From positions 259,758 through 323,757 of the forward strand of contig NZ_FKBS01000029.1 in the NCBI RefSeq assembly GCF_900078315.1: a stretch of 64,000 nucleotides of DNA, in the 5' to 3' direction. Below the pieces are notes generated by a model. That model saw only the letters and a list, made by a program, of their open reading frames with translations. It was not told the origin of the DNA and searched no databases. Both the position numbers and the translations under genes were made by a program. Positions 8,981 to 17,517 of the stretch are shown piece after piece; within the stretch, counting starts at the first letter, position 1; each line of letters starts with the position of its first letter. The DNA is from Bordetella ansorpii (lineage in GTDB: Bacteria; Pseudomonadota; Gammaproteobacteria; Burkholderiales; Burkholderiaceae_B).

Positions 8981-9020
8981 TTTTTCGTATGTATGAAAAA
9001 CATTTTCGTATACGGAAAAT
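8981..9020. promoter_or_regulatory. Two tandem palindromic operator-like sites in a divergent promoter
   Basis: TTTTTCGTATGTATGAAAAA at 8981-9000 pairs with itself at 16 of 20 positions. It is followed by ATTTTCGTATACGGAAAAT at 9002-9020, which carries a perfect CGTATACG core between T and A runs. Both lie between the cupin operon and the divergent desulfhydrase gene, in an AT-rich patch that stands out from its surroundings. The nearby IclR protein is the obvious candidate ligand; that link is inferred. Confidence 0.6.
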
Positions 9021-9129
9021 AAAAATGCAATGCGCAGCGTCCCGTAGCCGAGAATGAACCGCGCGGGCAGAGGCGCTTCCCTGTGGCCTAATAGTCATCC
9101 CGGTAGAAAAGACGAATCACGGAGACACG

Positions 9130-10152
9130 ATGGACCTGAACGACACACTGGCCCGATTCGAGCGGTTTCCTCTGCTGGACGGACCCACACCCATCCAGCG
9201 CTTGCCGCGGCTGGAAACCCGCCTGGACAGCCCGGTCCGGATCTACGTCAAGCGCGACGACCTGATGGGCGTCGGACTGGGCGGCAACAAGCTGCGCAAG
9301 CTGGAGTTCCTGGTCGGGGAAGCGCTCGCCCAGGGTTGCGACACGTTCATCACCACCGGCGGCCTGCAGTCCAACCATGCGCGGCTGACGGCGGCCGCCT
9401 CGGCGCGGGCGGGCCTGGCCTGCGAACTGATGCTGGCCGACATGGTGGCGTACGAAGACGAGGCCTATGCCAACAACGGCAACGTCTTGCTGGACCAACT
9501 GTTCGGCGCCACGGTGCACCGGGTGGCGCACGGTGCCGATCCGCTGCTCGCGGCCCAGCAACGCGCGGGCGAATTGCAGCGCCAGGGCCGCAAGGCCTAT
9601 GTGGTGGGCCTGGGCGGATCGTCTCCGTTGGGCGCGCTGGGCTACGTGGCCTGCGCGGCGGAACTGCTGCAACAGGAACGGGCCATGGACACGCGCTTTG
9701 CGCGCATCGTGATTCCCACGGGCAGCTTCGGCACGCATGCGGGCCTGCTTGCCGGACTGCAGTTACTGGATGGCGATGCGCGGCGCGCGCAGGGGTACAC
9801 CGTCCTGGCGCAACAGGAAGTGGCCAGGCAGCGCACGGCCAGCCTGGTGGAGGCGATCTTCTCGCAGTTGCAACGTCCGGGAGCGCTCGATGCCGACGCG
9901 ATCCACGTCACGGATTCGCAACTGGGACCAGGCTATGGATTGCCGACACAGGCCATGGCCAATGCCGTGCGCCTGCTCGCCCGCACGGAAGGCCTGGTGC
10001 TGGATCCGGTGTACAGCGGCAAGGCGTTCGCGGGTCTGATCGCGTCGATTCGCGCGGGTGAGTTCGAGGCGGGCGATTCGGTGCTGTTCATCATGACGGG
10101 CGGATCCCCGGGGGTGTACGCGTATCGGAACACGCTGGAGAACCCACGCTGA
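9130..10152 (+). CDS. D-cysteine desulfhydrase-like PLP enzyme (ACC deaminase family)
   Basis: Fold-type II PLP enzyme of 340 residues. The PLP lysine lies in LGGNKLRKLEFL (about residues 54-65), followed by a substrate loop GGLQSNHARLTAAA, a phosphate-binding TGSFGTHAG and the late GYGLPTQAMANAVRL. It aligns well by eye with E. coli DcyD and also with L-cysteate sulfo-lyase CuyA. The products would be pyruvate, ammonia and sulfide or sulfite. A GGAGAC box precedes the ATG. It is divergent from the cupin/Bug operon across the paired operator sites, so the two may be co-regulated. The exact substrate cannot be decided from sequence alone. Confidence 0.85.
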   Translation: MDLNDTLARFERFPLLDGPTPIQRLPRLETRLDSPVRIYVKRDDLMGVGLGGNKLRKLEFLVGEALAQGCDTFITTGGLQSNHARLTAAASARAGLACELMLADMVAYEDEAYANNGNVLLDQLFGATVHRVAHGADPLLAAQQRAGELQRQGRKAYVVGLGGSSPLGALGYVACAAELLQQERAMDTRFARIVIPTGSFGTHAGLLAGLQLLDGDARRAQGYTVLAQQEVARQRTASLVEAIFSQLQRPGALDADAIHVTDSQLGPGYGLPTQAMANAVRLLARTEGLVLDPVYSGKAFAGLIASIRAGEFEAGDSVLFIMTGGSPGVYAYRNTLENPR

Positions 10153-10192
10153 ATCATCGAGCGCAATCACATCCGACCGGCCGCCCGCCCGA

Positions 10193-11698
10193 TCACACCG
10201 ACGTCCGCCGATACTGCACGGCCTCGGCGACATGCCGCGTATCGATCTCGCCGGCGCCCTCCAGATCCGCCAGCGTGCGCGCCACCCGCAGGGCGCGATG
10301 CATGGCGCGCGCCGAACCATCCAATTTACGAATGGCCTGCTGCAGCAGGGTGCGCGCCGCCTGCGGCATCGGACAATGCTTTTCCAGCTCGGCGCCCCGC
10401 AACGCGGCATTGGGCTTGCCCTGCCGGGCCAGTTGGCGATCCCGGCAACGCCCCACACGCGCCCGAACCACCGATGAAGGCTCGCCCGGCGGCTCGTCCA
10501 GCCAGTGCAGGTCCGCGGGCGGAATGGCCAGATGCAGGTCGATGCGGTCCAGCAAGGGGCCGGAGATCTTGCCCGCATAACGCTCCACCTGATCCGGACT
10601 GCAACGGCACGGGCGCGTGGGGTGGCCACGCCAGCCGCATGGACAGGGATTCATGGCCGCCACCAACTGGAACCGCGCGGGGTACTCGACCTGATGCAAG
10701 GCGCGCGAGATGGCCACCCTGCCCGTCTCCAGGGGCTCGCGCAAGGACTCCAGTGCTTTTCTGCCGAATTCCGGGAGTTCGTCGAGGAAGAGCACCCCTC
10801 GGTGGGCCAGGCTGATCTCTCCCGGCCTCGGTTTGCTGCCGCCGCCCACCAATGCCGTCGCCGAGACGGTGTGGTGCGGTGCGCGCAGCGGCGGCTGTCC
10901 CAATGGCAGCACACTGCCCGCCAGCGCGGCCAGCGCCGCGGCTTCCAGCGCATGCGTCACGGACAGCGGCGGCAACAATCCCGGCAGGCGTTGCGCCAGC
11001 ATGCTCTTGCCCGCCCCCGGCGGCCCGACCATCAACAGGCTGTGCGCGCCCGCCGCGCAGACCTCCAGCGCGCGCCGCGCCGCAGGCTGGCCGCGCACAT
11101 CCGACAGGCAAGGCAGGTCCGGCGCGGCGGGCCAGGCCGCCGGTTGCGCAGCCGGCAATGCCGAGACGCCCGCCAGATGCGCCGCCACCTCGGCCAGCGT
11201 CTGCGCGGACAGCACGCGCACGCCCGGCACCCAGGCCGCGATCTCCGCGCTGCCCTTGGGCAGCACCAGCACGGCGCCGGGCCGCTCGCGCGCCACGGCC
11301 AATGCCAACGGCAAAGGGGACGCCACCGGCACCAGCGCGCCGGTCAGCGAAAGTTCGCCCGCCAGCACGACGTCCGCCAGCGCATGCGCCGGCATGTTTG
11401 CCGGCAGCGTCAACTGCCCGGATGCCAGCAGCAGCCCCAACGCGATGGGCAGGTCGAAACGCGCCGAGGCTTTGGGCAGGTCGGCGGGCGACAGATTGAC
11501 GGTGATGCGCCCGGGTGGAAACTCGAAGCCGCTGTTGGCCAGCGCCGCGCGCACCCGTTCGCGGCTTTCACGCACCTCCGTATCCGGCAGGCCCACGACA
11601 CTGAACGACGGCAGCCCCGTGCCCAGATGGGTTTCCACCCGCACGGCGGGCGCTTCCAGGCCGGACAAGGCGCGGCTGGCGAATACGGCTAGGGTCAT
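10193..11698 (-). CDS. comM: YifB/ComM-family Mg-chelatase-like AAA ATPase
   Basis: A 501-residue ATPase. An N-terminal Lon-protease-like domain (about 1-175) is followed by a Mg-chelatase AAA module with Walker A GPPGAGKS near residue 224, Walker B LFLDELPEF, and a four-cysteine-containing PCPCGWRGHPTRPCRC stretch. The C-terminus is helical. Bacterial ComM is a branch-migration helicase that aids integration of DNA during natural transformation. It is convergent with the desulfhydrase gene. In related genomes comM, ubiK and glnK are often close; here a TetR/MFS pair lies between comM and ubiK. Confidence 0.93.
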   Translation of the reverse strand: MTLAVFASRALSGLEAPAVRVETHLGTGLPSFSVVGLPDTEVRESRERVRAALANSGFEFPPGRITVNLSPADLPKASARFDLPIALGLLLASGQLTLPANMPAHALADVVLAGELSLTGALVPVASPLPLALAVARERPGAVLVLPKGSAEIAAWVPGVRVLSAQTLAEVAAHLAGVSALPAAQPAAWPAAPDLPCLSDVRGQPAARRALEVCAAGAHSLLMVGPPGAGKSMLAQRLPGLLPPLSVTHALEAAALAALAGSVLPLGQPPLRAPHHTVSATALVGGGSKPRPGEISLAHRGVLFLDELPEFGRKALESLREPLETGRVAISRALHQVEYPARFQLVAAMNPCPCGWRGHPTRPCRCSPDQVERYAGKISGPLLDRIDLHLAIPPADLHWLDEPPGEPSSVVRARVGRCRDRQLARQGKPNAALRGAELEKHCPMPQAARTLLQQAIRKLDGSARAMHRALRVARTLADLEGAGEIDTRHVAEAVQYRRTSV

Positions 11699-11779
11699 GG
11701 ATGGCCTGCTCGATGGACGACGAGCGGGCCAGTATGGGCATTTACGGCGCGCCGCGCCGCGTGCGTAGGGACAAAAACG

Positions 11780-12364
11780 TCACGCAGGCTCGCCCATCCG
11801 CGCGTCCAGCAGCCTGGCGACACACAGTTTCGCGAACTCCGGATCCACCGGCACCGTGTCGAACAGCAGCCGGTACGTGATCGGCGCCACGACGAAATCC
11901 AGCACGTCGTCCATGTCCGGCACATCGGCCTCGCCACGTTCGCGCGCCCGATCCACGAACATCTGCAGATGGCCCCGCACAATGGCCGCGCATTGGCAGG
12001 CGGGGCCGCTGTCGGTGGCGCTCATGCCGGCCATCACGTCGCGCAGCAACTGGCGGCCCGGCGCCGAGGTCATTTCCTCGACGTATCCTTGCGCCCAGGC
12101 CTGCAGATCGCTGCGGAAGGCCCCCGTATCGCCCGGATCGCCATCGGGATGGAACCGGTCGACCGCCACGTCGGCCAGCAAGGTCTGCAGGTCGCCCCAC
12201 CGTCGATAGATGGTGGAAGGCGTGACCCCGGCTTCCGCCGCCACCAACGCCACCGTCACCTCCTCGCTGGACATTTCATCCAGCAGGCTCTTTACCGCCT
12301 GATGCACCGACGCCTGCACGCGTGCACTGCGCCCGCCTGGCCGCACACCTTCTCGTATCGCCAT
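11780..12364 (-). CDS. TetR/AcrR-family regulator of the divergent MFS transporter
   Basis: Repressor-type protein of 194 residues with an N-terminal helix-turn-helix (about 25-70, VTVALVAAEAGVTPSTIYRRWGD) and a helical ligand domain. It is transcribed divergently from the MFS gene, with 126 bases between the starts. That gap carries three copies of a CTAAAGC half-site, as expected for autoregulation and control of the transporter. The inducer would be a transported drug or metabolite. Confidence 0.9.
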   Translation of the reverse strand: MAIREGVRPGGRSARVQASVHQAVKSLLDEMSSEEVTVALVAAEAGVTPSTIYRRWGDLQTLLADVAVDRFHPDGDPGDTGAFRSDLQAWAQGYVEEMTSAPGRQLLRDVMAGMSATDSGPACQCAAIVRGHLQMFVDRARERGEADVPDMDDVLDFVVAPITYRLLFDTVPVDPEFAKLCVARLLDARMGEPA

Positions 12365-12406
12365 GATGGAAACTCCCTGCGTGGAAACTGAACGCTTTTC
12401 GTCATG

Positions 12407-12460
12407 CTAAAGCTATTAAATTGCTTTAGTATTCTTGATGATCTATGCTGCACTAAAGCA
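12407..12460 (+). promoter_or_regulatory. MFS promoter with CTAAAGC operator half-sites
   Basis: A -35 TTGCTT (12421-12426) and -10 TATGCT (12444-12449) are spaced by 17 bases. The inverted pair CTAAAGC (12407-12413) and GCTTTAG (12423-12429) spans the -35, and a further CTAAAGCA lies at 12453-12460 near the transcription start. This is a typical TetR-operator arrangement that would block polymerase. Confidence 0.6.
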
Positions 12461-12490
12461 ATTATCTAGCGTTTGACCGCCGGAGTGTCA

Positions 12491-13681
12491 ATGAACGCCA
12501 TCTCCACCCCCGCTGCCTCTGCACGCGCACTCGCCGTTTACTCGTTGACCGCCGCGACATTCCTGGGCGCGTCCAGCGCCCCGACGCCGCTGTACCGGGT
12601 GTACCAGGACGCCTGGCACTTCTCGTCCGGCACGTTGACGCTGGTGTTCGCCATCTACGCCTTCAGCCTGCTTGCTGCGCTGCTGACCACTGGCCCGCTG
12701 TCCGATCACCTGGGCCGGCGGCCCGTGATCGTGGGCAGCATCCTGCTCGACATGCTTGCCTTGTCACTCTTCGCTGCCGCGGATGGCGCGGCAATGCTCC
12801 TGGTGGCGCGTGCGCTGCAAGGGCTGTCCACCGGCATGGCGATCAGCGCGTTGGGCGCCGGCCTGCTGGATGCCAGCCGCGAACGCGGCCCGCTGCTCAA
12901 TTCCCTGTCGCCGTTGTTCGGCATGGGAATCGGCGCCCTGGGCACCAGCCTGCTGGTGCAATACGCGCCCGCGCCGATGCGGCTGGTCTACCTGCTGCTG
13001 ATCGCGCTGCTGGCCGTCGAAGCACTGCTGGTGCTACGGCTACCGGAGTCCGCAAGCCGCATGCCGGGCCTGTTGGCCTCGATGCGCCCGCGCGTGCGGG
13101 TGCCGCCCGCGGCCCGCGCGGCGTTGCTGCGTATCCTACCGGTCAATATTGCCCTGTGGGCGTTGGGCGGATTTTATTTATCGCTGGGGCCGACCCTGGC
13201 GCGCAGCGTCACCCAATCCGACAATATCGTGGTAGGCGGCTGGGTGGTGTTCGCACTGACGATGAGCGGCTTCGGCGCCATCGCCCTGCTTCGCCGATTG
13301 CCCACCCCGCGCCTGCTGATGACAGGGTCGATCGCGCTGGCGGCTGGCCTGGTGGTCACGCTGACCGGTGTGCACCGCGACAGTGCCATGCTGTTCTTCG
13401 CCGGCACCTGCCTGGCGGGCACCGGGTTCGGCGCGGCCTTCCAGGGCGCATTGCGCTCGGTCGTGCCGCTGGCGCAGCCGGCCGAACGCGCGGGACTGAT
13501 GGCGGCCTTCTTCGTGCTGAGCTACCTGGCCTTCAGCCTGCCCGCGCTGCTGGCGGGCGTGATGGTCCATGAGCTGGGCTTGCACCTGACCACGGACCTC
13601 TATGGCGCCACGCTGATCGTGCTGGCGGTATCGACGGTAGCGGCCAGCGGCCTGGGCAAGCGCGCGAGCGCCGCGGGCTGA
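12491..13681 (+). CDS. MFS efflux-type transporter
   Basis: Integral membrane protein of 396 residues with about twelve hydrophobic segments. The MFS cytoplasmic loop motif appears as GPLSDHLGRRPVIVG after the second helix. Start choice: ATG at 12491 has a GGAG box eight bases upstream, whereas an in-frame TTG at 12473 has none. It is divergent from a TetR regulator with operator-like sites between them, the usual layout of an inducible exporter. The substrate is unknown. Confidence 0.88.
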   Translation: MNAISTPAASARALAVYSLTAATFLGASSAPTPLYRVYQDAWHFSSGTLTLVFAIYAFSLLAALLTTGPLSDHLGRRPVIVGSILLDMLALSLFAAADGAAMLLVARALQGLSTGMAISALGAGLLDASRERGPLLNSLSPLFGMGIGALGTSLLVQYAPAPMRLVYLLLIALLAVEALLVLRLPESASRMPGLLASMRPRVRVPPAARAALLRILPVNIALWALGGFYLSLGPTLARSVTQSDNIVVGGWVVFALTMSGFGAIALLRRLPTPRLLMTGSIALAAGLVVTLTGVHRDSAMLFFAGTCLAGTGFGAAFQGALRSVVPLAQPAERAGLMAAFFVLSYLAFSLPALLAGVMVHELGLHLTTDLYGATLIVLAVSTVAASGLGKRASAAG

Positions 13682-13701
13682 GGCCGCGGCGCCTCCTGCG
13701 C

Positions 13702-13977
13702 TCAGGACGGTGAACTGCCGCCCTTTGCTTCCAACGCGTCCAGGCGAGCCTGCAACTGCTGCACCTGCTCGCCCAGTTGATCGACACGCATGCGGGCGCG
13801 CGCCAGCAGGTCGGTCTGCACCTCGAACTCTTCGCGGGTGACCAGGTCAAGCCGGGTGAAAGTCTGCGTCATCATGGCGCGCGCATTGCGCTCCAGGTCG
13901 GCGGCGGGGCTGCGGGCGATCAGATCGGACAGATTCTTCTGCAGGTCTTCCATCCACTGCGTGCGGTTATTCATCAT
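13702..13977 (-). CDS. ubiK: Ubiquinone biosynthesis accessory factor UbiK (BMFP domain)
   Basis: Small 91-residue protein with an N-terminal amphipathic region and a long C-terminal coiled coil (ARMRVDQLGEQVQQLQARLDALEAK), the typical BMFP/YqiC architecture. UbiK helps the aerobic ubiquinone-synthesis complex and binds membranes in enterobacteria. The start at 13977 is preceded by GAAGGAAAA. The alternative ATG one codon later cannot be excluded. It is convergent with the MFS gene. Confidence 0.88.
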   Translation of the reverse strand: MMNNRTQWMEDLQKNLSDLIARSPAADLERNARAMMTQTFTRLDLVTREEFEVQTDLLARARMRVDQLGEQVQQLQARLDALEAKGGSSPS

Positions 13978-14121
13978 GGCTTTTCCTTCGGATACTGGCG
14001 AACAGACACCAGTGTAGAGCCTGACGCGTGGCTGTGCAGGCGCCAGCGGTGATCTTCTGTGTCGCCGCGGGCCCCAAGAAGGTGCCGAGGGACCTGTCGT
14101 CCTCCGTCGCAAACGGCGGAC

Positions 14122-14157
14122 AAAAAGAAAGCGGCCCGCCGAAGCGCCGCCGCCTTT
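14122..14157 (-). terminator. Intrinsic terminator with UUCG tetraloop (distal of two)
   Basis: On the minus strand a GC stem closes on CGC-TTCG-GCG and is followed by CTTTCTTTTT. It lies about 35 bases beyond a second terminator and before ubiK, so two terminators in tandem guard this strand. Confidence 0.55.
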
Positions 14158-14171
14158 CAAAAGCACAGGAG

Positions 14172-14196
14172 AAAAACCGAATCGCCGCAGCGATTC
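14172..14196 (-). terminator. Intrinsic terminator (proximal of two)
   Basis: A perfect 7-base stem GAATCGC/GCGATTC with a 4-base loop is followed on the minus strand by GG and five T. It would end a leftward transcript, yet the only recognised gene that could supply one is the uncertain reading frame at 14210-14422. Confidence 0.7.
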
Positions 14197-14209
14197 CTAG
14201 AAGCTGCCA

Positions 14210-14422
14210 TCAGGCACACCCCTGGTTGGCCCGGTTGCCCGGACCGTACTCGAGAACCTTTCGGTCATCGCGTGCAAACGATTCTTCATGAGTGCCGGAC
14301 CACAGACAAGCGGCAGCTGTAATGCGCCGTATCAGCGGCGGCAGTCCACCGCCGTAGCCGCCCCTGCAATTGGCTACAAATTCCCCCGCCAATACATACT
14401 TGGTTGCACCCTGCCCCACCAT
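14210..14422 (-). other. Candidate short transcript: small RNA or 70-codon reading frame
   Basis: The minus strand carries a 70-codon frame starting MVGQGATKYVLAGEF and ending GNRANQGCA just before two tandem intrinsic terminators. It has three cysteines and a glycine-rich CRGGYGGG patch and resembles no family I know. Third-position GC is well below that of neighbouring genes and no good ribosome site is visible, which argues for a non-coding RNA or leader rather than a protein. The terminators are the main evidence for transcription. It runs opposite to glnK and overlaps its probable upstream activator region. Confidence 0.3.
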
Positions 14423-14448
14423 CTGGAATGACGATCCAGAATGGTGCA
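14405..14448 (+). promoter_or_regulatory. NtrC-like half-sites upstream of glnK
   Basis: TGCACC (14405-14410) and TGGTGCA (14442-14448) match the two halves of the NtrC consensus. They are too far apart for one classical site and lie about 120-160 bases before the sigma54 element, the normal distance for an enhancer. Two degenerate sites, each with one good half, are possible. Confidence 0.35.
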
Positions 14449-14564
14449 TCACGGCGTGCGCGAATGCCCCATGTTGATGCATGCATGCACAGATGCGACG
14501 CACCGCAATCCGGCCCCGCGCGATGGCACGGGCCAGCGGCGCGCCGAGCCCCGGCGCCATGAAG

Positions 14565-14582
14565 TTGGCACGCGTTTTGCTT
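14565..14582 (+). promoter_or_regulatory. Sigma54 promoter of glnK-amtB
   Basis: TTGGCACGCGTTTTGCTT contains the -24 GG (14567-14568) and -12 GC (14579-14580) with ten bases between, a full match to TGGCACG-N4-TTGCT. Transcription would start near 14592, thirty bases before the glnK ATG. This predicts induction under nitrogen limitation through NtrC. Confidence 0.88.
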
Positions 14583-14591
14583 AATTGCTGA

Positions 14592-14960
<369 letters not shown>

Positions 14961-14996
14961 CGCACACAGAGAAAGACTCATTGGAGCCTATTAGAA

Positions 14997-16235
14997 ATGG
15001 ATAAAGCGGATATCTCCTGGTTGCTCGTCTCGACACTGCTGGTGTTGATGATGGCGGTCCCCGGCCTGGCGCTGTTCTACGGCGGCCTGGTGCGCAGCAA
15101 GAACGTGCTGTCGGTGCTGATGCAGGTGCTGTGCACGTTCGCCCTGGGCGTCGTGCTGTGGTTCATCTACGGCTACTCGTTGGCCTTCACCGAAGGCAAC
15201 GCCTTCTTCGGCGGCTTCTCGCGGGTGTTCTTCTCCGGCATGTTCACGCCGGCGGATGGTTCCTACGCCATGTCGGCCTCGCTGACCGAGATCCTGTTCG
15301 CGTCGTTCCAGGCCACGTTCGCCGGCATCACCTGCGCGCTGATCGTGGGCAGCTTCGCCGAGCGCGTCCGCTTCTCCGCCGTGCTGGTCTTCACGGTGAT
15401 CTGGTTCACGTTCGCCTACGTGCCCATCGCCCACATGGTGTGGTTCGTCTCGGAAACCGCGCCGGGCCTGATGAACGCCAAGGGCGCGCTGGATTTCGCC
15501 GGCGGCACGGTGGTGCACATCAACGCTGGCGTGGCCGGCCTGGTGGGCGCCTACGTGATCGGCAAGCGCGTCGGCTACGGCCGTGAAGCGATGCAGCCGC
15601 ACAACCTGCCCATGACCTACATCGGCGCCATGCTGCTGTGGGTGGGCTGGTTCGGTTTCAACGCCGGTTCGTCGCTGGCCGCCAACGAAGGCGCCACGCT
15701 GGCCTTCTTCAACACGATGGTCGCCACGGCGGGCGCGGTGCTGGCCTGGACGCTGACCGAATGGAGCCTGAAGGGCAAGCCCTCGATGCTGGGCGCCGCT
15801 TCCGGCGCGATCGCCGGCCTGGTCGGCATCACCCCGGCCGCCGGCCTGGTGGGTCCGGTGGGCGCGCTGGTGATCGGCGTGGTGGCAGGCGTGATCTGCG
15901 TGTGGGGTGTCAACGGCCTGAAGCGCATGCTGCGTGCCGATGACGCGCTGGACGTGTTCGGCGTGCACGGCGTGGGCGGCATCGTCGGCGCCCTGCTGAC
16001 CGGTGTGTTCAACGCCAAGGCCCTGGGCGGCCCGGGCCTGGACAGCGTCGGCGCCATCGCCGGCCAGGTTTGGGTGCAGCTCGAAGGCGTGCTGCTGACC
16101 ATCGTCTGGTCGGGCATCGTGGCCTGGATCGCCTACAAGATCGCCGACATGCTGTGCGGCCTGCGTGTGCCGGAAGACCAGGAACGCGAAGGCCTGGACG
16201 TGACCAGCCACGGCGAGTCCGCGTACCACAGCTAA
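14997..16235 (+). CDS. amtB: Ammonium transporter AmtB
   Basis: Trimeric ammonium channel of 412 residues with about eleven membrane helices. It begins directly with the first helix (DISWLLVSTLLVLMMAVPGLA), without the cleaved signal peptide of the E. coli protein. The family stretch FAGGTVVHINAGVAGLVGA carries the first of the twin pore histidines, and FGVHGVGGIVGALLTGVF the second. The C-terminal tail after the last helix is the PII contact site. It is co-transcribed with glnK and followed by a strong terminator at 16318. Confidence 0.97.
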   Translation: MDKADISWLLVSTLLVLMMAVPGLALFYGGLVRSKNVLSVLMQVLCTFALGVVLWFIYGYSLAFTEGNAFFGGFSRVFFSGMFTPADGSYAMSASLTEILFASFQATFAGITCALIVGSFAERVRFSAVLVFTVIWFTFAYVPIAHMVWFVSETAPGLMNAKGALDFAGGTVVHINAGVAGLVGAYVIGKRVGYGREAMQPHNLPMTYIGAMLLWVGWFGFNAGSSLAANEGATLAFFNTMVATAGAVLAWTLTEWSLKGKPSMLGAASGAIAGLVGITPAAGLVGPVGALVIGVVAGVICVWGVNGLKRMLRADDALDVFGVHGVGGIVGALLTGVFNAKALGGPGLDSVGAIAGQVWVQLEGVLLTIVWSGIVAWIAYKIADMLCGLRVPEDQEREGLDVTSHGESAYHS

Positions 16236-16317
16236 GCAGGAACACCAGAGGCGGGCAACATACGCCCGCCCTGCAGACCCCAGGGGAAAAAGCCGAAAAG
16301 GCTGAGCAGTACAGGAT

Positions 16318-16343
16318 GGCGCCGCAAGGCGCCGTTCTTTTTT
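16318..16343 (+). terminator. Intrinsic terminator of glnK-amtB
   Basis: GGCGCC-GCAA-GGCGCC forms a stable tetraloop hairpin followed by GTTC and six T on the plus strand. It lies 80 bases after amtB and just before the end of the convergent acetyltransferase gene. A weaker GGCGGGC/GCCCGCC hairpin at about 16252-16270 precedes it. Confidence 0.85.
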
Positions 16344-16363
16344 GGCCGGAAGAAAACGCGGGC

Positions 16364-16816
16364 TCAGTCCCGGCCGGGCGGATGGCGAAGATGGATCAGC
16401 GGATAGGGCCTGCCCTGCCCGTCCTGTCCGGACCGGCCGATGGCCTGGAAGCCCAGCCGCTCGTAGAACCCGATGGCCTGGCCATTCTGCGCATTGACGT
16501 CGGTGCACAGGCCGGGATGCCGGGACAGCGCGTGTTGCACGAGCAGACGGCCCACGCCGGACCCGCGATACGCGGGATCGACGAACAGGGCCTCCATGCG
16601 GTTGCCGTCCAGCAGCATGAAGGCGATGGCCCGGTCCGCCGCGTCGACCGCCAGGTCCAGCGGCGCCTGCGGCAGGAAGGCCGCGACCTCGGCCTCGATG
16701 GCCCGGCGGTCTTCAGGGGTCAGGAAATGATGGGTGGCGTCCACCGCCCGCTTCCAGATGTCGAGTGCGCGCGGGCCATCCGCTGGGGTGGACTTGCGTA
16801 AGGTGATCACTGGCAT
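16364..16816 (-). CDS. yjaB: GNAT-family N-acetyltransferase, YjaB-like
   Basis: A 150-residue GNAT enzyme expected to transfer acetyl from acetyl-CoA to an amine. It aligns along its length with E. coli YjaB: VDATHHFLTPEDR near residue 25, FMLLDGNRMEALFVDP in the core, the acetyl-CoA pyrophosphate loop RGSGVGRLLVQHAL, and VNAQNGQAIGFYERLGF. Its start is three bases after the stop of the upstream TetR gene, so the two form an operon. The natural substrate is unknown. Confidence 0.88.
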   Translation of the reverse strand: MPVITLRKSTPADGPRALDIWKRAVDATHHFLTPEDRRAIEAEVAAFLPQAPLDLAVDAADRAIAFMLLDGNRMEALFVDPAYRGSGVGRLLVQHALSRHPGLCTDVNAQNGQAIGFYERLGFQAIGRSGQDGQGRPYPLIHLRHPPGRD

Positions 16817-16819
16817 GCG

Positions 16820-17419
16820 CTACAGACTGGCCTCGATCAGCCGGTCCGCGATCTCGCGCAGATGCCTGGCCGGACCGTCCGCGCCGAAGATCTGCCCCGA
16901 CACGAACGTGCCTTCGAGCAGCAACAGCAGGCCGTCGCCCAGCGCCTGCGGATCCCGCGCGCCCATGTCGCGCGCCATGTCCACCAGGCGTCGGCGCAGT
17001 TCGCGCTTGTGCGCGACGGCCACCTGCCGTGCGGGATGATCGGCCTCGGGATACTCCACCACCGCATTGCTCAGGCCGCAGCCGCGATAGCAGCCGGGTG
17101 CGGTGGCGCGAGACGTCAAGCCCTCGAAATACGCCAGGATCTGCGCGCGCGGATCGCCGGGATGCGCGGCGGCCGCGGCATCCAGCCGGGCCCAGAACTC
17201 GCCCTCGTAGTCACGCAGATAGGACGCCGCCAGCTCGTCCTTGGACGAGAAGCTGCGGTACAGGCTGGGCTTGGTGACGCCGGCCTCGGCCACGATGGCA
17301 TCCACCCCCACGGCACGTATGCCCTGGTGGTAGAAAAGCTGGCGCGCGCTCTTGCGGATGCGTTCGGCCGCCGGCGCGGGACGCGGCGGGGCATCGGGAA
17401 CAGAGGTTTTGTTCGTCAT
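16820..17419 (-). CDS. TetR/AcrR-family regulator of the divergent MFS gene
   Basis: A 199-residue repressor with an N-terminal helix-turn-helix (about 18-65, GVDAIVAEAGVTKPSLYRSFSSKDEL) and a C-terminal domain containing two close cysteines, APGCYRGCGLSNA, near residue 110. It resembles the TetR subgroup that responds to electrophiles or small organics, so the cysteines may sense the inducer. It is divergent from the MFS gene across two identical inverted operators and probably represses both itself and the transporter. Confidence 0.9.
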   Translation of the reverse strand: MTNKTSVPDAPPRPAPAAERIRKSARQLFYHQGIRAVGVDAIVAEAGVTKPSLYRSFSSKDELAASYLRDYEGEFWARLDAAAAAHPGDPRAQILAYFEGLTSRATAPGCYRGCGLSNAVVEYPEADHPARQVAVAHKRELRRRLVDMARDMGARDPQALGDGLLLLLEGTFVSGQIFGADGPARHLREIADRLIEASL

Positions 17420-17517
17420 GGAAGGCCCTGAAAAAACGGCGCGCGGATCGCCCGATCATAACGACATGGCGCTCTGCAAACGCCTGCGCGCGCGGCCACG
17501 GGAATCGAAAAATGCGG

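Noticed and set aside
8971-9030. N-terminal extension of the cupin protein from 9030
   Set aside because: The extra codons cover the operator palindromes, lack a ribosome site and encode an atypical Phe/Tyr/Lys-rich stretch.
16252-16270. GGCGGGC/GCCCGCC hairpin after amtB as the terminator
   Set aside because: No T run follows; the hairpin with six T at 16318-16343 is the better terminator.
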